Positions 7,915 through 15,517 are shown, counted from the first letter of the stretch. The stretch: 21,828 bases of DNA from Candidatus Pacearchaeota archaeon (GCA_023228065.1 JALOBX010000007.1:1-21828); one strand, 5' to 3'. Notes: generated by a model not told the origin, from the sequence alone. Made by a program: numbers and translations.

Positions 7915-8613
7915 ATGTTAAGCGAGAGACAAGAACAGATAATAAAGAGCTTGGTTAGGGAATATATTAAGACCGCCGAGCCAGTAAGCTCCAAGTTTTT
8001 AGCCGAAAAACACGATTTCGGCATTTGTCCTTCAGCCATAAGAATTGAATTTCAATCATTGATCAGAGAAGGATACTTAGAACAGCCTCATACTTCAGCG
8101 GGAAGAATACCGACTGATAAAGCTTACCGTTTCTTTGTTGATAGCTTAAAAGAAAAAAGAGAAGAAAGAATTGAGGAGGAATTGGAGTATATAATTAAGG
8201 GGGTAGAAGATAAGTTTAGAATGGCTTCGGAAATCGCCAAATTCATCGCCGACAATTCATCGAGTTTCGTCAATTTGTACTTTGCTAAAGAAGGATTGAA
8301 CTTAAAAGAAGGGCTAAATGAAATATTTAAAGGACCCGAATCAAGAGATGAAGATTTTGTTAATAGCTTTGTTAATTTTTTAACAAACTTTGAAAAAAAT
8401 ATTGATAAATTTCAGGCTAACCCAGAAACAAGAGTCTTTATTGGAAAAGAAAATCCAATTTCAAAATCTAAAGACATGACTATGATTTGTTCCGAATGCA
8501 ATCTTCCTTCCCAAAAAGTATTCATTACTATCATGGGACCCAAGAGAATGGATTATGAAAAAAATATAAAATTAATTAATTCGTTAAATAAAGTATTAGA
8601 AGAACTAATATGA
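7915..8613 (+). CDS. hrcA: Heat-inducible transcription repressor HrcA, short form
   Basis: 232 residues against about 340 in typical HrcA. The N-terminal winged helix is well kept: R-Q-E-Q-I-I-K-S-L-V-R-E-Y-I, then EPVSSKFLAEK, and PHTSAGRIPTDKAYRFFVD (about 58-76). The C-terminal end keeps VFIGKENP and GPKRMDYEKNIKLINSLN. The missing length comes from the central GAF-like and insertion regions. HrcA represses chaperone genes through CIRCE operators; a good CIRCE-like site sits before dnaK at 9086. The expected start point lies next to the ATG at 7915, and the stop overlaps grpE by 4 bp. A pair of cysteines (CSEC, near 193-196) in the C-terminal half is noticeable but of unknown meaning. Confidence 0.9.
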   Translation: MLSERQEQIIKSLVREYIKTAEPVSSKFLAEKHDFGICPSAIRIEFQSLIREGYLEQPHTSAGRIPTDKAYRFFVDSLKEKREERIEEELEYIIKGVEDKFRMASEIAKFIADNSSSFVNLYFAKEGLNLKEGLNEIFKGPESRDEDFVNSFVNFLTNFEKNIDKFQANPETRVFIGKENPISKSKDMTMICSECNLPSQKVFITIMGPKRMDYEKNIKLINSLNKVLEELI

Positions 8614-9083
8614 AAGAAGAAAAAACAATAGAAGAAATAGAAAAAATGCTTGAAGAGTCAGAGCAAAAAAAGGAAGAATACTTCTCTGGATGGCAAAGAG
8701 AGAAGGCTGACTTTATCAATTACAAAAAACAAGAGTTTGAAAGGTTAAAAGGGACTCTTTGTATTGCTAAAGAAAGCTTATTCGAAGAAATTATTCCTGT
8801 TTTGGATAATTTTCGATTAGCTGAAAAAGCCATCTCTGAAGAAGATAAAAACAATAAAAGCGTTGTTGGGCTATTAATGATTAAAAAACAGCTAGAAGAT
8901 GTTGTGAAGGCTTTGGGATTAGAAGAAATAGAAAGTATTGGAAAGGCATTTGATCCAGCTCTCCATGAGGCGATAGAAGAAGTCGAAGGAGGGGAAGTAG
9001 GGATAATCGCTGAAGAAGTAGAGAAAGGATATTCATATAATGGAAAGATTTTAAGACCTTCTAAGGTAAAAGTAGGGAAATAG
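8610..9083 (+). CDS. grpE: Nucleotide exchange factor GrpE
   Basis: 157 residues. An N-terminal charged helix rich in Glu and Lys is followed by the GrpE core: F-I-N-Y-K-K-Q-E-F-E-R, IIPVLDNFRLAEKAI, LLMIKKQLEDVVKALGLEEIE, and FDPALHEAIEEVEG in the beta wing, ending with GYSYNGKILRPSKVKVGK. GrpE dimers release ADP from DnaK in the cytoplasm. The length is at the short end of normal, with a reduced N-terminal tail. The ATG overlaps the hrcA stop (ATGA), so hrcA and grpE should be translated together. The dnaK operator begins 3 bp after the stop. Confidence 0.93.
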   Translation: MKEEKTIEEIEKMLEESEQKKEEYFSGWQREKADFINYKKQEFERLKGTLCIAKESLFEEIIPVLDNFRLAEKAISEEDKNNKSVVGLLMIKKQLEDVVKALGLEEIESIGKAFDPALHEAIEEVEGGEVGIIAEEVEKGYSYNGKILRPSKVKVGK

Positions 9084-9085
9084 CA

Positions 9086-9112
9086 TTATCACTCTTGACA
9101 GTAGAGTGATAA
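9086..9112 (+). promoter_or_regulatory. CIRCE-like HrcA operator upstream of dnaK
   Basis: A perfect inverted repeat TTATCACTC-N9-GAGTGATAA. It differs from the consensus CIRCE (TTAGCACTC-N9-GAGTGCTAA) at one symmetrical position in each arm. The 9-bp centre starts with the dnaK -35 box, so bound HrcA would block RNA polymerase. Confidence 0.9.
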
Positions 9113-9123
9113 TCTAATAATAT
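9095..9123 (+). promoter_or_regulatory. dnaK promoter
   Basis: Consensus -35 TTGACA (9095-9100) inside the CIRCE-like repeat, a 17-bp spacer and -10 TAATAT (9118-9123). Expected start about 9130, giving a leader of about 24 nt that is A-rich and lacks a Shine-Dalgarno. Confidence 0.8.
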
Positions 9124-9153
9124 TAAAATATAAGAATAAAAAATATAAGAACT

Positions 9154-11058
9154 ATGTCAAAAATATTAGGAATAGACTTAGGAACAGCCATAACCAAATC
9201 GGCTTCAATAGTTAATGGAGAGCCAAAAGCCTTAGAAAACAGAGAAGGCTCGATTTTAACACCTTCTATTGTTGCTCAAACTAAAGGAGGAGAAAGAGTA
9301 GTTGGAATCCTTGCTCAAAGGCAAGCCATCACTAACCCAAAAAATACAGTTTCCGCAGTAAAAAGATTTATCGGCAGGAGATTTTCTGATGCCGAAGTGC
9401 AGAAAGAATTAAAACTTCTTCCTTATGAAACAAGAGAAAAATCAGACGGAGGAGTCGAGGTTAAAATGGGAGACAAATGGTACAACCCGATTGAAATATC
9501 TTCAATGATATTACAAAAGGTTAAAGCTGATGCTAAGGATAAATTAGGAGAAGACGTTAAAAATGTTGTTATCACTTGTCCCGCTAACTTTGACGACTCT
9601 CAAAGAAAGGCAACTATTGCGGCTGGAGAAATTGCTGGATTTAATGTTTTAAGAGTAATTAATGAACCAACCGCTGCCGCCTTAGCTTACGGCTTCGGCA
9701 AAAAAGATGCACAGAAAATATTAGTTTATGATTTTGGAGGAGGTACGTTTGACGTAACTATTCTTGATGTTTCTCCAGAAGTAGTTGAAGTATTGGCTAC
9801 GGGAGGAGAGACTCACTTGGGAGGAAATGATTTCGATCAAAGAATTATTGATTGGATTCTAACCGAATTCAAAAAAGAACAGGGAATTGATTTAGCTAAA
9901 GATCCTTTGGCATTACAAAGATTAAAAGAAGCAGCTGAAAAAGCTAAGACTGAATTATCCAGTGCAATGGAGACCAATATTAACCTTCCTTTTATTACTT
10001 CTGATGCTGACGGTCCAAAACATTTGGAATACAAAATATCGAGATCTCAATTTGATTCAATGACTAATGACTTAATTACTAGGTCAATTGATAGAGTCAA
10101 GCAAACATTAGAAGAAATTAAAATGGATAGAGGAGAAATCAATGAAGTTATCCTTGTCGGCGGAACAACATTAATTCCAGCTGCCAGAGACGCAGTTAAA
10201 AATTTCTTCGGTAAAGAACCAAATAAATCAATCAATCCTGAAGAAGTAGTTGCTATCGGTGCAGCCATCGAAGCAGAGATACTAACCGCTAAAGAAGAAG
10301 GCCGAACACCTGAAGGAGATATTAAAAGCGTTCTATTGCTTGATGTCTTGCCCTTGTCGCTAGGAATTGAAACATTGGGCGGAGTTTCAACCCCGATGAT
10401 TATGAAAAATACAACCATTCCTACTTCTGGATCACAGGTTTTCTCAACTGCCGTTGATAACCAAAGCTCAGTTGAAATTAATGTTTTACAGGGAGAAAGA
10501 TCGATGGCTAGCGATAACCGATCTCTCGGCAAGTTTGTCTTAGATGGTATTCCTCCGTCACCAAGAGGCATCCCTCAAGTTGAGGTTAAATTTGATATTG
10601 ATGCCAATGGAATTTTAACCGTAACTGCGATTGATAAAGCTTCGAATAAATCCCAATCAATTAAAGTTGAGGGTTCTATTGGATTATCTAAAGAAGATAT
10701 CGAAAAAATGAAAAAGGATGCTGAGATTAATGCTGCCGACGACCAAAAGAAAAAAGAAATGATTGAAGCAAAAAACATTGCTGACAATCTAATCTACCAA
10801 TCAGAAAAAACAATCAAAGAGGGAGGAGAAAAAGTTTCAGCTGAATTGAAAAAAGAAGCTGAGGACAAGATTTCTGAATTGAAAAAAGTAAAGGATGGTG
10901 ATAATATAGAAGACATAAAGAAGAGGACCGAAGAACTTTCTCAAGCCATTCAGAAAGTCGGGGCGGCTATGTATCAAGCAACTCAACAGCAACCTCAGGA
11001 ACCGAAAAAAGAAGAAGGGCCTGAAAACGCACCCGAAGCTGAAACTGAAAAAGAATAA
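9154..11058 (+). CDS. dnaK: Chaperone protein DnaK (Hsp70)
   Basis: 634 residues, full length. Actin-type ATPase domain: GIDLGT (6-11), K70 in AVKRFIGR, INEPTAAALAYG, and YDFGGGTFDVTILDV (phosphate 2), then HLGGNDFDQ and EVILVGGTTLIPA. The substrate domain shows LPLSLGIETLGG, QGERSMASDN and VKFDIDANGILTVTA. The tail is a Lys/Glu helical lid and a PQEPKKEE-type disordered end. An oddity is the phosphate-1 loop: the usual GTTNS is G-T-A-I-T here, losing the second Thr and the Asn, and the usual V-P-A-Y-F reads C-P-A-N-F. The rest of the catalytic core is intact. It works with GrpE (upstream) and DnaJ (downstream) in protein folding. A CIRCE-like operator controls its own promoter, and a terminator follows it. 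Confidence 0.96.
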   Translation: MSKILGIDLGTAITKSASIVNGEPKALENREGSILTPSIVAQTKGGERVVGILAQRQAITNPKNTVSAVKRFIGRRFSDAEVQKELKLLPYETREKSDGGVEVKMGDKWYNPIEISSMILQKVKADAKDKLGEDVKNVVITCPANFDDSQRKATIAAGEIAGFNVLRVINEPTAAALAYGFGKKDAQKILVYDFGGGTFDVTILDVSPEVVEVLATGGETHLGGNDFDQRIIDWILTEFKKEQGIDLAKDPLALQRLKEAAEKAKTELSSAMETNINLPFITSDADGPKHLEYKISRSQFDSMTNDLITRSIDRVKQTLEEIKMDRGEINEVILVGGTTLIPAARDAVKNFFGKEPNKSINPEEVVAIGAAIEAEILTAKEEGRTPEGDIKSVLLLDVLPLSLGIETLGGVSTPMIMKNTTIPTSGSQVFSTAVDNQSSVEINVLQGERSMASDNRSLGKFVLDGIPPSPRGIPQVEVKFDIDANGILTVTAIDKASNKSQSIKVEGSIGLSKEDIEKMKKDAEINAADDQKKKEMIEAKNIADNLIYQSEKTIKEGGEKVSAELKKEAEDKISELKKVKDGDNIEDIKKRTEELSQAIQKVGAAMYQATQQQPQEPKKEEGPENAPEAETEKE

Positions 11059-11078
11059 TTTAAAGAATTATCAAGAAT

Positions 11079-11109
11079 GGCAAAATGAAAATTTTGCCTT
11101 TCTTATTTA
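11079..11109 (+). terminator. Intrinsic terminator between dnaK and dnaJ
   Basis: Perfect 8-bp stem GGCAAAAT / ATTTTGCC with loop GAAA, followed by the T-rich run TTTCTTATTTATT. It lies in the dnaK-dnaJ gap and argues that the upstream in-frame ATG at 11085, which falls inside the stem, is not the dnaJ start. Confidence 0.8.
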
Positions 11110-11114
11110 TTGCC

Positions 11115-12197
11115 ATGCAAAAAGATTATTACAAGATATTGGGAGTGGAAAAAAGTGCTTCTCCTGAAGATATAAAGAAAGCCTACTATAAAATGGCTCA
11201 CCAGCATCATCCTGATAAAAAGGGAGGTGATGAAGCTAAATTTAAGGAGGTTAACGAGGCTTATCAAACCCTATCGGATAAAGACAAGCGAGCCCAATAT
11301 GACCGCTTCGGAACGACGTTTAACGGTGCTCAGGGAGGTTTTAATCAGAACGTCAACTGGGAAGATATTATGGGAGATATGAATGGTTTTGGCAATATTG
11401 AAGATATTTTTGACATGTTCGGTGGAGGCTTTGGAATGGGAAGCAGAAAAAAACAGAAAGACGTTAGGAAAGGAAAAAATTTAGAAGTTATCCTTGAGCT
11501 TGATTTAGAATCAATTCTTTCCCCTCAAGACAGAGAAATAATAATTACTAAACAATCTACCTGCTCAAGATGCGGAGGCAACGGAGCTGAACCAGGAACA
11601 TCAGTTAAAGAATGCTTTACTTGTCGAGGGACAGGAAGGGTTCAACAAATCAGAAAAACATTCTTAGGAACTATTAGCCAATATATTGTTTGCCCCGATT
11701 GTCATGGAGAAGGAGTAAAACCAGAAAATCCCTGCAATGTCTGCCATGGAGAAGGAAGGATAAGAAAAGAAGAAAAGATAAGGATAAATATCCCGGCTGG
11801 TGTTGACAATAACCAGATAATTAAGGTAAAAGGAAAAGGTGAAGCAGGAAAGAGAGGTGGCGAAGCTGGAGACTTATATATTAGGATATCCATCAAGCCT
11901 CATAGTATTTTCCAAAGAAGCGGAGATGATATTTATCTAAAACAAGATATTGCTTTCTCTGAAGCGACCTTGGGAGGAAAGATAAAAATACCAACCTTGG
12001 AAGGGGAAAAAATAATCGTTAAAGTTCCTAGCGGAACTGAGTCGGGAAAAATACTCAAAGTTTCTAAAAGGGGTATTCCTCATTTTTCAGGCATTGGCAG
12101 AGGCAACCTATATTTGCAACTAAATATTAATACTCCAGAGAAGCTAACTAGAAGACAAAAAGAATTATTAGAAGAATTGAAAAAAGAGGGACTTTAA
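11115..12197 (+). CDS. dnaJ: Chaperone protein DnaJ (Hsp40, type A)
   Basis: 360 residues from the ATG at 11115. An in-frame ATG 30 bp upstream would add a hydrophobic [10 protein letters not shown] stretch encoded by the terminator hairpin, while DnaJ proteins begin just before the K-D-Y-Y-K-I-L-G seen at 3-10. Domains in order: J domain with HPD (32-34), a Gly/Phe-rich linker (about 75-110), and four zinc-binding CxxCxGxG repeats at 150-157, 167-174, 193-200 and 207-214 ([32 protein letters not shown]). Two C-terminal substrate-binding barrels and a short Lys-rich end follow. It delivers clients to DnaK and stimulates its ATPase. No promoter stands out between the dnaK terminator and the ATG, so expression may rely on read-through. 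Confidence 0.95.
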   Translation: MQKDYYKILGVEKSASPEDIKKAYYKMAHQHHPDKKGGDEAKFKEVNEAYQTLSDKDKRAQYDRFGTTFNGAQGGFNQNVNWEDIMGDMNGFGNIEDIFDMFGGGFGMGSRKKQKDVRKGKNLEVILELDLESILSPQDREIIITKQSTCSRCGGNGAEPGTSVKECFTCRGTGRVQQIRKTFLGTISQYIVCPDCHGEGVKPENPCNVCHGEGRIRKEEKIRINIPAGVDNNQIIKVKGKGEAGKRGGEAGDLYIRISIKPHSIFQRSGDDIYLKQDIAFSEATLGGKIKIPTLEGEKIIVKVPSGTESGKILKVSKRGIPHFSGIGRGNLYLQLNINTPEKLTRRQKELLEELKKEGL

Positions 12198-12208
12198 TCC
12201 CTCGTTAC

Positions 12209-12281
12209 GCCCCAATAGCTCAGTTGGTAGAGCAACAACCTTTTAAGTTGAAGGTCACAGGTTCGAGTCCTGTTTGGGGCA
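12209..12281 (+). tRNA. tRNA-Lys, anticodon UUU
   Basis: A full cloverleaf can be drawn: acceptor GCCCCAA (12209-12215) with TTGGGGC (12274-12280), D arm GCTC/GAGC, anticodon loop CTTTTAA with anticodon TTT at 12242-12244, T arm ACAGG-TTCGAGT-CCTGT, and discriminator A12281. The outermost anticodon-stem pair is an A-A mismatch. CCA is not encoded. It lies 11 bp after dnaJ and immediately before the integrated element, marking it as the probable integration landmark. Confidence 0.95.
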
Positions 12282-12296
12282 CAAAATAAATTAAAA

Positions 12297-12320
12297 TTCG
12301 AATCCTATCACCCGAGCAAA
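12297..12320. other. Candidate left attachment site overlapping the recombinase 3' end
   Basis: TTCGAATCCTATCACCCGA resembles the T loop, 3' T-stem strand and acceptor strand of a tRNA (T-loop TTCGAAT, then CCTAT, then CACCCGA) without the matching 5' half. It is not the tRNA-Lys sequence. It shares TTCGAA and CGAGCAAA with the right-end candidate. The recombinase stop (12308-12310) lies inside it. Confidence 0.4.
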
Positions 12321-13852
12321 GTGGGATTAGAAGGCGTCAAAACGCTTTCTTTTGTTTTAGTAGAGCCAAAAACTACTGGTTCGAAACTCTTATTTAACAT
12401 AGGTATCCATTTTGTAAGGAATTGGAAAGCCGAAGTGTAATTTGGCGTTATGTTATCATTGTTTAAGTAAAGGTTCGAAAATATTTTACTCAAAAGAAGT
12501 CTTTTGTCTTCAGTAGTTGCTCTGGGACTTCTGTAAATTTCTCCAGCCTTTAAAGCTAGTTCGTGTAAAGCGAATCCGGCTTGATAGTATTTCGTATTTC
12601 CTTCATTTAATTTCTTAAGTTTATAAGTGGCTTCTTCTTTTTGCTTGCTGTATTCTTCTAATTTCTTTAAATAAAATTCAGGGGTTATTTTCCCGTCAAT
12701 TTTATCTTCGTAAATAGCTTCTATGCGATATTGTGCAATAGCTATAATATTATTTATTTCGTTCGTTGATTTTGTGTAATAATTAATTTCATCATTGTGA
12801 GTTTCCTTTAGAGCTTTTTCTATTACCTCTAAAATTCTTTTTCCTTTAGGAGCCATCTTCTCAAACATTGGTATTAAAATATCTTCAACTTTTTCTTGTC
12901 TCATCCATACTTTTTGAGAGCAATCTTTATAATGATTGCAGTGGCCATACCAATGTCCTTTTTGAATCTCCCAAGTAATCATTCCTTCGCATTCAGCACA
13001 TTCCATTTTAGCTTTAAAAACAGGGGAGTGTTTCGTGTATAAGGGAGATTTGAATTTTCTATTTAGTTTAGATTGAACTGCATCAAACAAATCTTTTGTA
13101 ATAATTGGTTCCTGATTGCCTTTTAAGATTTCTCCTTTCCATTTTATTTTTCCATAGTAAAAGGGATCTGTGAGTAAATCATATAATCTGGATTTTCCAA
13201 GTTTTTTATTGCCCCTAGTTCTTAAGCCTTCTTTATACATAACATCAACAAGGGCAGTTATTGAGTAGTTGCCGGTAGAATAAAGTTCAAACATCTTTCT
13301 AACGAAGGGAGCTTTTTCTTCATCAATTATATGTGTTTTATGTCCTTTTTCTCCAATGGTTTTATATCCAAGAGGCGGCTTAAGGGGTAGCCATCCCTGT
13401 GATAGCTTCTCTTTTTGGCCCTTTTTTACCTCTTCAGAGAGGTTATTTGCATAGAAGCGAGCAATAGCTACTTTCATATCCCAAACGAGGTTTTCGTGGG
13501 CTCTAGTGTTTGCACTTAAAATAAAAGATTCTTTTACGAAATGAATTTGGCGATCTTTATTTTCGTCAATCCAGTCTTGTGCTAGGGAAGCATCTTTTAG
13601 GTTTCTAGTTAGACGGTCTATCTTTTCGCAGCAGATAATGTTTATTTTATTCTTTGTTGCGTATTCAAAAGTTTCATTAAACAATTTACGGACTTGTTTT
13701 CCGCTAGCAGATTCAGATATTTTGAATATCTTTGCAGTATTAAATTGTTTTTTGTCGGAATAATCTTTAAGAAGTTCCTCTTGAGCATCAAGAGAGTATC
13801 CAGTTTCTTCTTGCTCTTTAGACGATACTCGACAAAATATGATGTTTTTCAT
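12308..13852 (-). CDS. Large serine recombinase (integrase)
   Basis: 514 residues. The N-terminal resolvase domain has CRVSSKEQ with nucleophile S10 and R8, SLDAQ at 20-24, and DRLTRN (79-84) carrying catalytic arginines. The recombinase domain follows (KPPLGYK at 158-164, then K-M-F-E-L-Y and Y-D-L-L-T-D-P-F-Y-Y-G). A zinc ribbon uses C285, C288, C305 and C311, and a long coiled-coil region lies in the C-terminal part (about 350-430). These are the parts of large serine integrases, which cut attP and attB and rejoin them through a 2-bp core without host factors. It is the last gene of the leftward block, 4 bp downstream of a 60-codon ORF. Its last codons run into the putative attachment site, so its C-terminal end may differ between the integrated and free forms. 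Confidence 0.93.
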   Translation of the reverse strand: MKNIIFCRVSSKEQEETGYSLDAQEELLKDYSDKKQFNTAKIFKISESASGKQVRKLFNETFEYATKNKINIICCEKIDRLTRNLKDASLAQDWIDENKDRQIHFVKESFILSANTRAHENLVWDMKVAIARFYANNLSEEVKKGQKEKLSQGWLPLKPPLGYKTIGEKGHKTHIIDEEKAPFVRKMFELYSTGNYSITALVDVMYKEGLRTRGNKKLGKSRLYDLLTDPFYYGKIKWKGEILKGNQEPIITKDLFDAVQSKLNRKFKSPLYTKHSPVFKAKMECAECEGMITWEIQKGHWYGHCNHYKDCSQKVWMRQEKVEDILIPMFEKMAPKGKRILEVIEKALKETHNDEINYYTKSTNEINNIIAIAQYRIEAIYEDKIDGKITPEFYLKKLEEYSKQKEEATYKLKKLNEGNTKYYQAGFALHELALKAGEIYRSPRATTEDKRLLLSKIFSNLYLNNDNITPNYTSAFQFLTKWIPMLNKSFEPVVFGSTKTKESVLTPSNPTLLG

Positions 13853-13856
13853 TTTA

Positions 13857-14039
13857 TTATTGCTTTAATTCTATTGCAACATCTTTATTTATTAAGTCAT
13901 TATAATGTATTTCTGCAAGTTTATCAAAATAACCAACAAGATCTGTTAGTATTTTGCCAGCTTCAACGAGGCCCACATCTTCACCGTAGTCCTCTAAAAC
14001 AGCTTGCTGAAATTCTTTTATAATATCTTGACTTAACAT
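13857..14039 (-). CDS. Small hypothetical protein upstream of the recombinase
   Basis: 60 residues, acidic, predicted mostly helical (D-I-I-K-E-F-Q-Q-A-V-L-E-D-Y-G at the start, then A-G-K-I-L-T-D-L-V-G-Y-F-D-K-L-A-E). There is no cysteine, membrane segment or known motif. It ends only 4 bp before the recombinase start, so the two are co-translated or nearly so. That makes a recombinase-linked role possible, such as a directionality factor or small regulator, but this rests on position alone. The +3-phase coding looks real because the ORF fills the gap exactly and has no competing frame with better features. Confidence 0.6.
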   Translation of the reverse strand: MLSQDIIKEFQQAVLEDYGEDVGLVEAGKILTDLVGYFDKLAEIHYNDLINKDVAIELKQ

Positions 14040-14068
14040 TTATTCTATCGAAAATTAATTTTTATTTA

Positions 14069-14359
14069 CTAATATCTTCCTCCCTGACATCCGCACTCTT
14101 CAAATTTTGGATGCCATCTTTTGCAATGCTCACATTGCCATTGTCCTGTTTTTCTTTTTCTTTGTTCGTATATTTTATCTGCGTTAAATATCCCTTCTAT
14201 ACTATAAACTGATATTGTTTCACCTTCTATTTCTATAATTTTAATATCATTCATATTCATAAGTTGTGATAATTTTTCAGCTTGATTGTCGTCTATCCAT
14301 ATTTCGATGCCTTGCTTTGTTAAAAGACACTTTGTTTTGTTGGTTAGTAATTTGTTCAT
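14069..14359 (-). CDS. Small protein with C-terminal zinc-binding motif
   Basis: 96 residues. The N-terminal half is a strand-rich stretch containing K-I-I-E-I-E-G-E-T-I-S-V. The C-terminal end reads Q-C-E-H-C-K-R-W-H-P-K-F-E-E-C-G-C: cysteines at 76, 79, 89 and 91 plus a histidine at 83, a likely zinc knuckle. No family is recognised. It overlaps the winged-helix gene upstream by 4 bp (14356-14359), so the two are translationally coupled. Small zinc proteins beside replication-type genes are common in plasmid and phage modules, but a function cannot be assigned from this sequence. Confidence 0.65.
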   Translation of the reverse strand: MNKLLTNKTKCLLTKQGIEIWIDDNQAEKLSQLMNMNDIKIIEIEGETISVYSIEGIFNADKIYEQRKRKTGQWQCEHCKRWHPKFEECGCQGGRY

Positions 14360-15096
14360 ATTTTTGTAATTATTGGTTGTTTATTTTTTTGTTTATTAGA
14401 ATAATTTATAAGTTGTGCCATTTTGTCTCTTAATTGGGTTGGTGTTGATATGCTAGGGAAGTATTGCTCTCCTTGGTGTTGTTTTATATACATCACCATT
14501 GATTCTAGTCTTTCTATTCCGTAATTATCTACGAGCCATCCAGAGTCAGTACGGATAGTTTTGTTATTAAGTCTTATATTAGGATTTATCTCTTTATAGA
14601 ACAGATTTAGAAGTTCTTGACCGTTATTATGAATTTTTGGTTTATTTTGTATTCTATTAGTATTGTTAATAATATTAGTATTATTATGAGGAACTAGTTT
14701 CCTCTGGTTTTCGTCATTATTTTCCTCTGGTAATCCAGAGGAAATTATTTCCTGTGGTTTCTTTTTCCATTGAGATTTATCTAAAAGGGTGTAGCTGTTG
14801 TTAAGATTTTTTTGTGTTTTTGGATTCTTTCCTCTTTTAATGAAAATTAATTTCCAATCTTCAAATTTTTTAATATAGCTTCTTACGGTTCTATCCGTAA
14901 TTCCTAGTTCTTTGGCTATTAGTTCTTGGCTGGGAAAACATTCTTGAGTTTCATTGTTAGCGTGCCTACATAAAGATATATAAATTGCTGTTCCTATTGC
15001 TCCAAAAATCTTTGCATATCCATTCAGATAGGCATTATCAATAACAAACCATTCTTTATTTCTTTTATCCCTTATTTTTATTTGTTCGTTTTTCAT
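14356..15096 (-). CDS. Winged-helix replication-type protein (HTH_36-like)
   Basis: 246 residues. The N-terminal domain (about 29-90) is a clear winged helix: F-G-A-I-G-T-A-I-Y-I-S-L-C-R-H-A, then CFPSQELIAKELGITDRTVRSYIKKF with a textbook helix-turn-helix, then a basic wing K-R-G-K-N-P-K-T. This arrangement is shared by phage and plasmid replication proteins with an HTH_36 domain. A low-complexity Asn-rich linker (about 130-155) joins a C-terminal helical region with Y-G-I-E-R-L-E-S-M-V-M-Y-I-K, which has some look of a DnaD-type tail. A role in initiating replication of the element or recruiting helicase is an inference. The stop overlaps the zinc-motif gene. Confidence 0.7.
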   Translation of the reverse strand: MKNEQIKIRDKRNKEWFVIDNAYLNGYAKIFGAIGTAIYISLCRHANNETQECFPSQELIAKELGITDRTVRSYIKKFEDWKLIFIKRGKNPKTQKNLNNSYTLLDKSQWKKKPQEIISSGLPEENNDENQRKLVPHNNTNIINNTNRIQNKPKIHNNGQELLNLFYKEINPNIRLNNKTIRTDSGWLVDNYGIERLESMVMYIKQHQGEQYFPSISTPTQLRDKMAQLINYSNKQKNKQPIITKI

Positions 15097-15113
15097 ATCT
15101 AGAATGTTATTTA

Positions 15114-15380
15114 TTATATTTTTTCTGAATAAATGCGGTTTTTTAACATCTTTATGTTGTCAAAAAATGATCTTGATTTAACTATTAGATAATCAGACCA
15201 ATAATTATCAACTGTTTCTTTGATGCCAATCTTTTCTTTGAACATAAAAAGAACTTTTTGTGGGTTACTTTTATCTAAAGAAATAAGCTCAAAGCCGGTA
15301 CTTATAAGTGCCGCAGAGCAACCTAAATCAAAGGTTGAAAAAGTTTTTTTCGTTATATTTTCCTGCATTTCTTTATTCAT
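15114..15380 (-). CDS. DUF5659-like small protein
   Basis: 88 residues. The start F-S-T-F-D-L-G-C-S-A-A-L-I-S-T-G-F-E-L, followed by L-D-K-S-N-P-Q-K-V-L-F-M-F, matches the pattern I associate with DUF5659: a conserved F-x-T-x-D-L, then a G-[FY]-x-L and a [KR]-V-x-F-x-F strand. The family has no known function and turns up in mobile elements. The rest is helical, with W-x-D-Y-L-I-V-K-S-R-x-F-F. It is the first gene of the leftward block that runs to the recombinase. The 188-bp gap before it holds the block's likely promoter and a palindrome. Confidence 0.65.
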   Translation of the reverse strand: MNKEMQENITKKTFSTFDLGCSAALISTGFELISLDKSNPQKVLFMFKEKIGIKETVDNYWSDYLIVKSRSFFDNIKMLKNRIYSEKI

Positions 15381-15414
15381 ATAATTTAATTAGTTAAATA
15401 ATTGAAATTAAATC

Positions 15415-15442
15415 AAAAAAATCAAAGCTTATCTTGCTTTGA
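15415..15442 (-). terminator. Leftward intrinsic terminator after the OmpR-like gene
   Basis: Read on the minus strand, TCAAAGC-AAGATAA-GCTTTGA forms a 7-bp perfect stem followed directly by a T7 run. It would end the transcript of the 15568-16245 gene and insulate the recombinase block. Confidence 0.75.
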
Positions 15443-15472
15443 CTTTATCATTCATATTGAAATGTGATGTTG

Positions 15473-15493
15473 GGACATTTACTTATTATGTCC
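15473..15493. promoter_or_regulatory. Inverted repeat GGACAT-N9-ATGTCC, operator-like
   Basis: A perfect 6-bp palindrome with a 9-bp centre in the gap before the recombinase block. Related ATGTC words recur at 15541 and 15571. It lies just downstream of the proposed leftward start point, where a repressor or a replication protein could bind. Confidence 0.4.
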
Positions 15494-15517
15494 GAAAATG
15501 ACACTTTTTTATTTACC

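Noticed and set aside
11085..11114. Extended dnaJ start giving [10 protein letters not shown] before the J domain
   Set aside because: The codons are the terminator hairpin and its T tail; DnaJ proteins begin at the internal Met at 11115.
12297..12320. Second complete tRNA gene after tRNA-Lys
   Set aside because: Only a 3'-half-like stretch is present; the upstream bases cannot form the matching T-stem or acceptor stem.
13694..14023. Plus-strand 109-codon ORF opposite the recombinase start
   Set aside because: It is antisense to the recombinase and the 60-codon gene, has a low-complexity Phe/Leu-rich composition and no family features.
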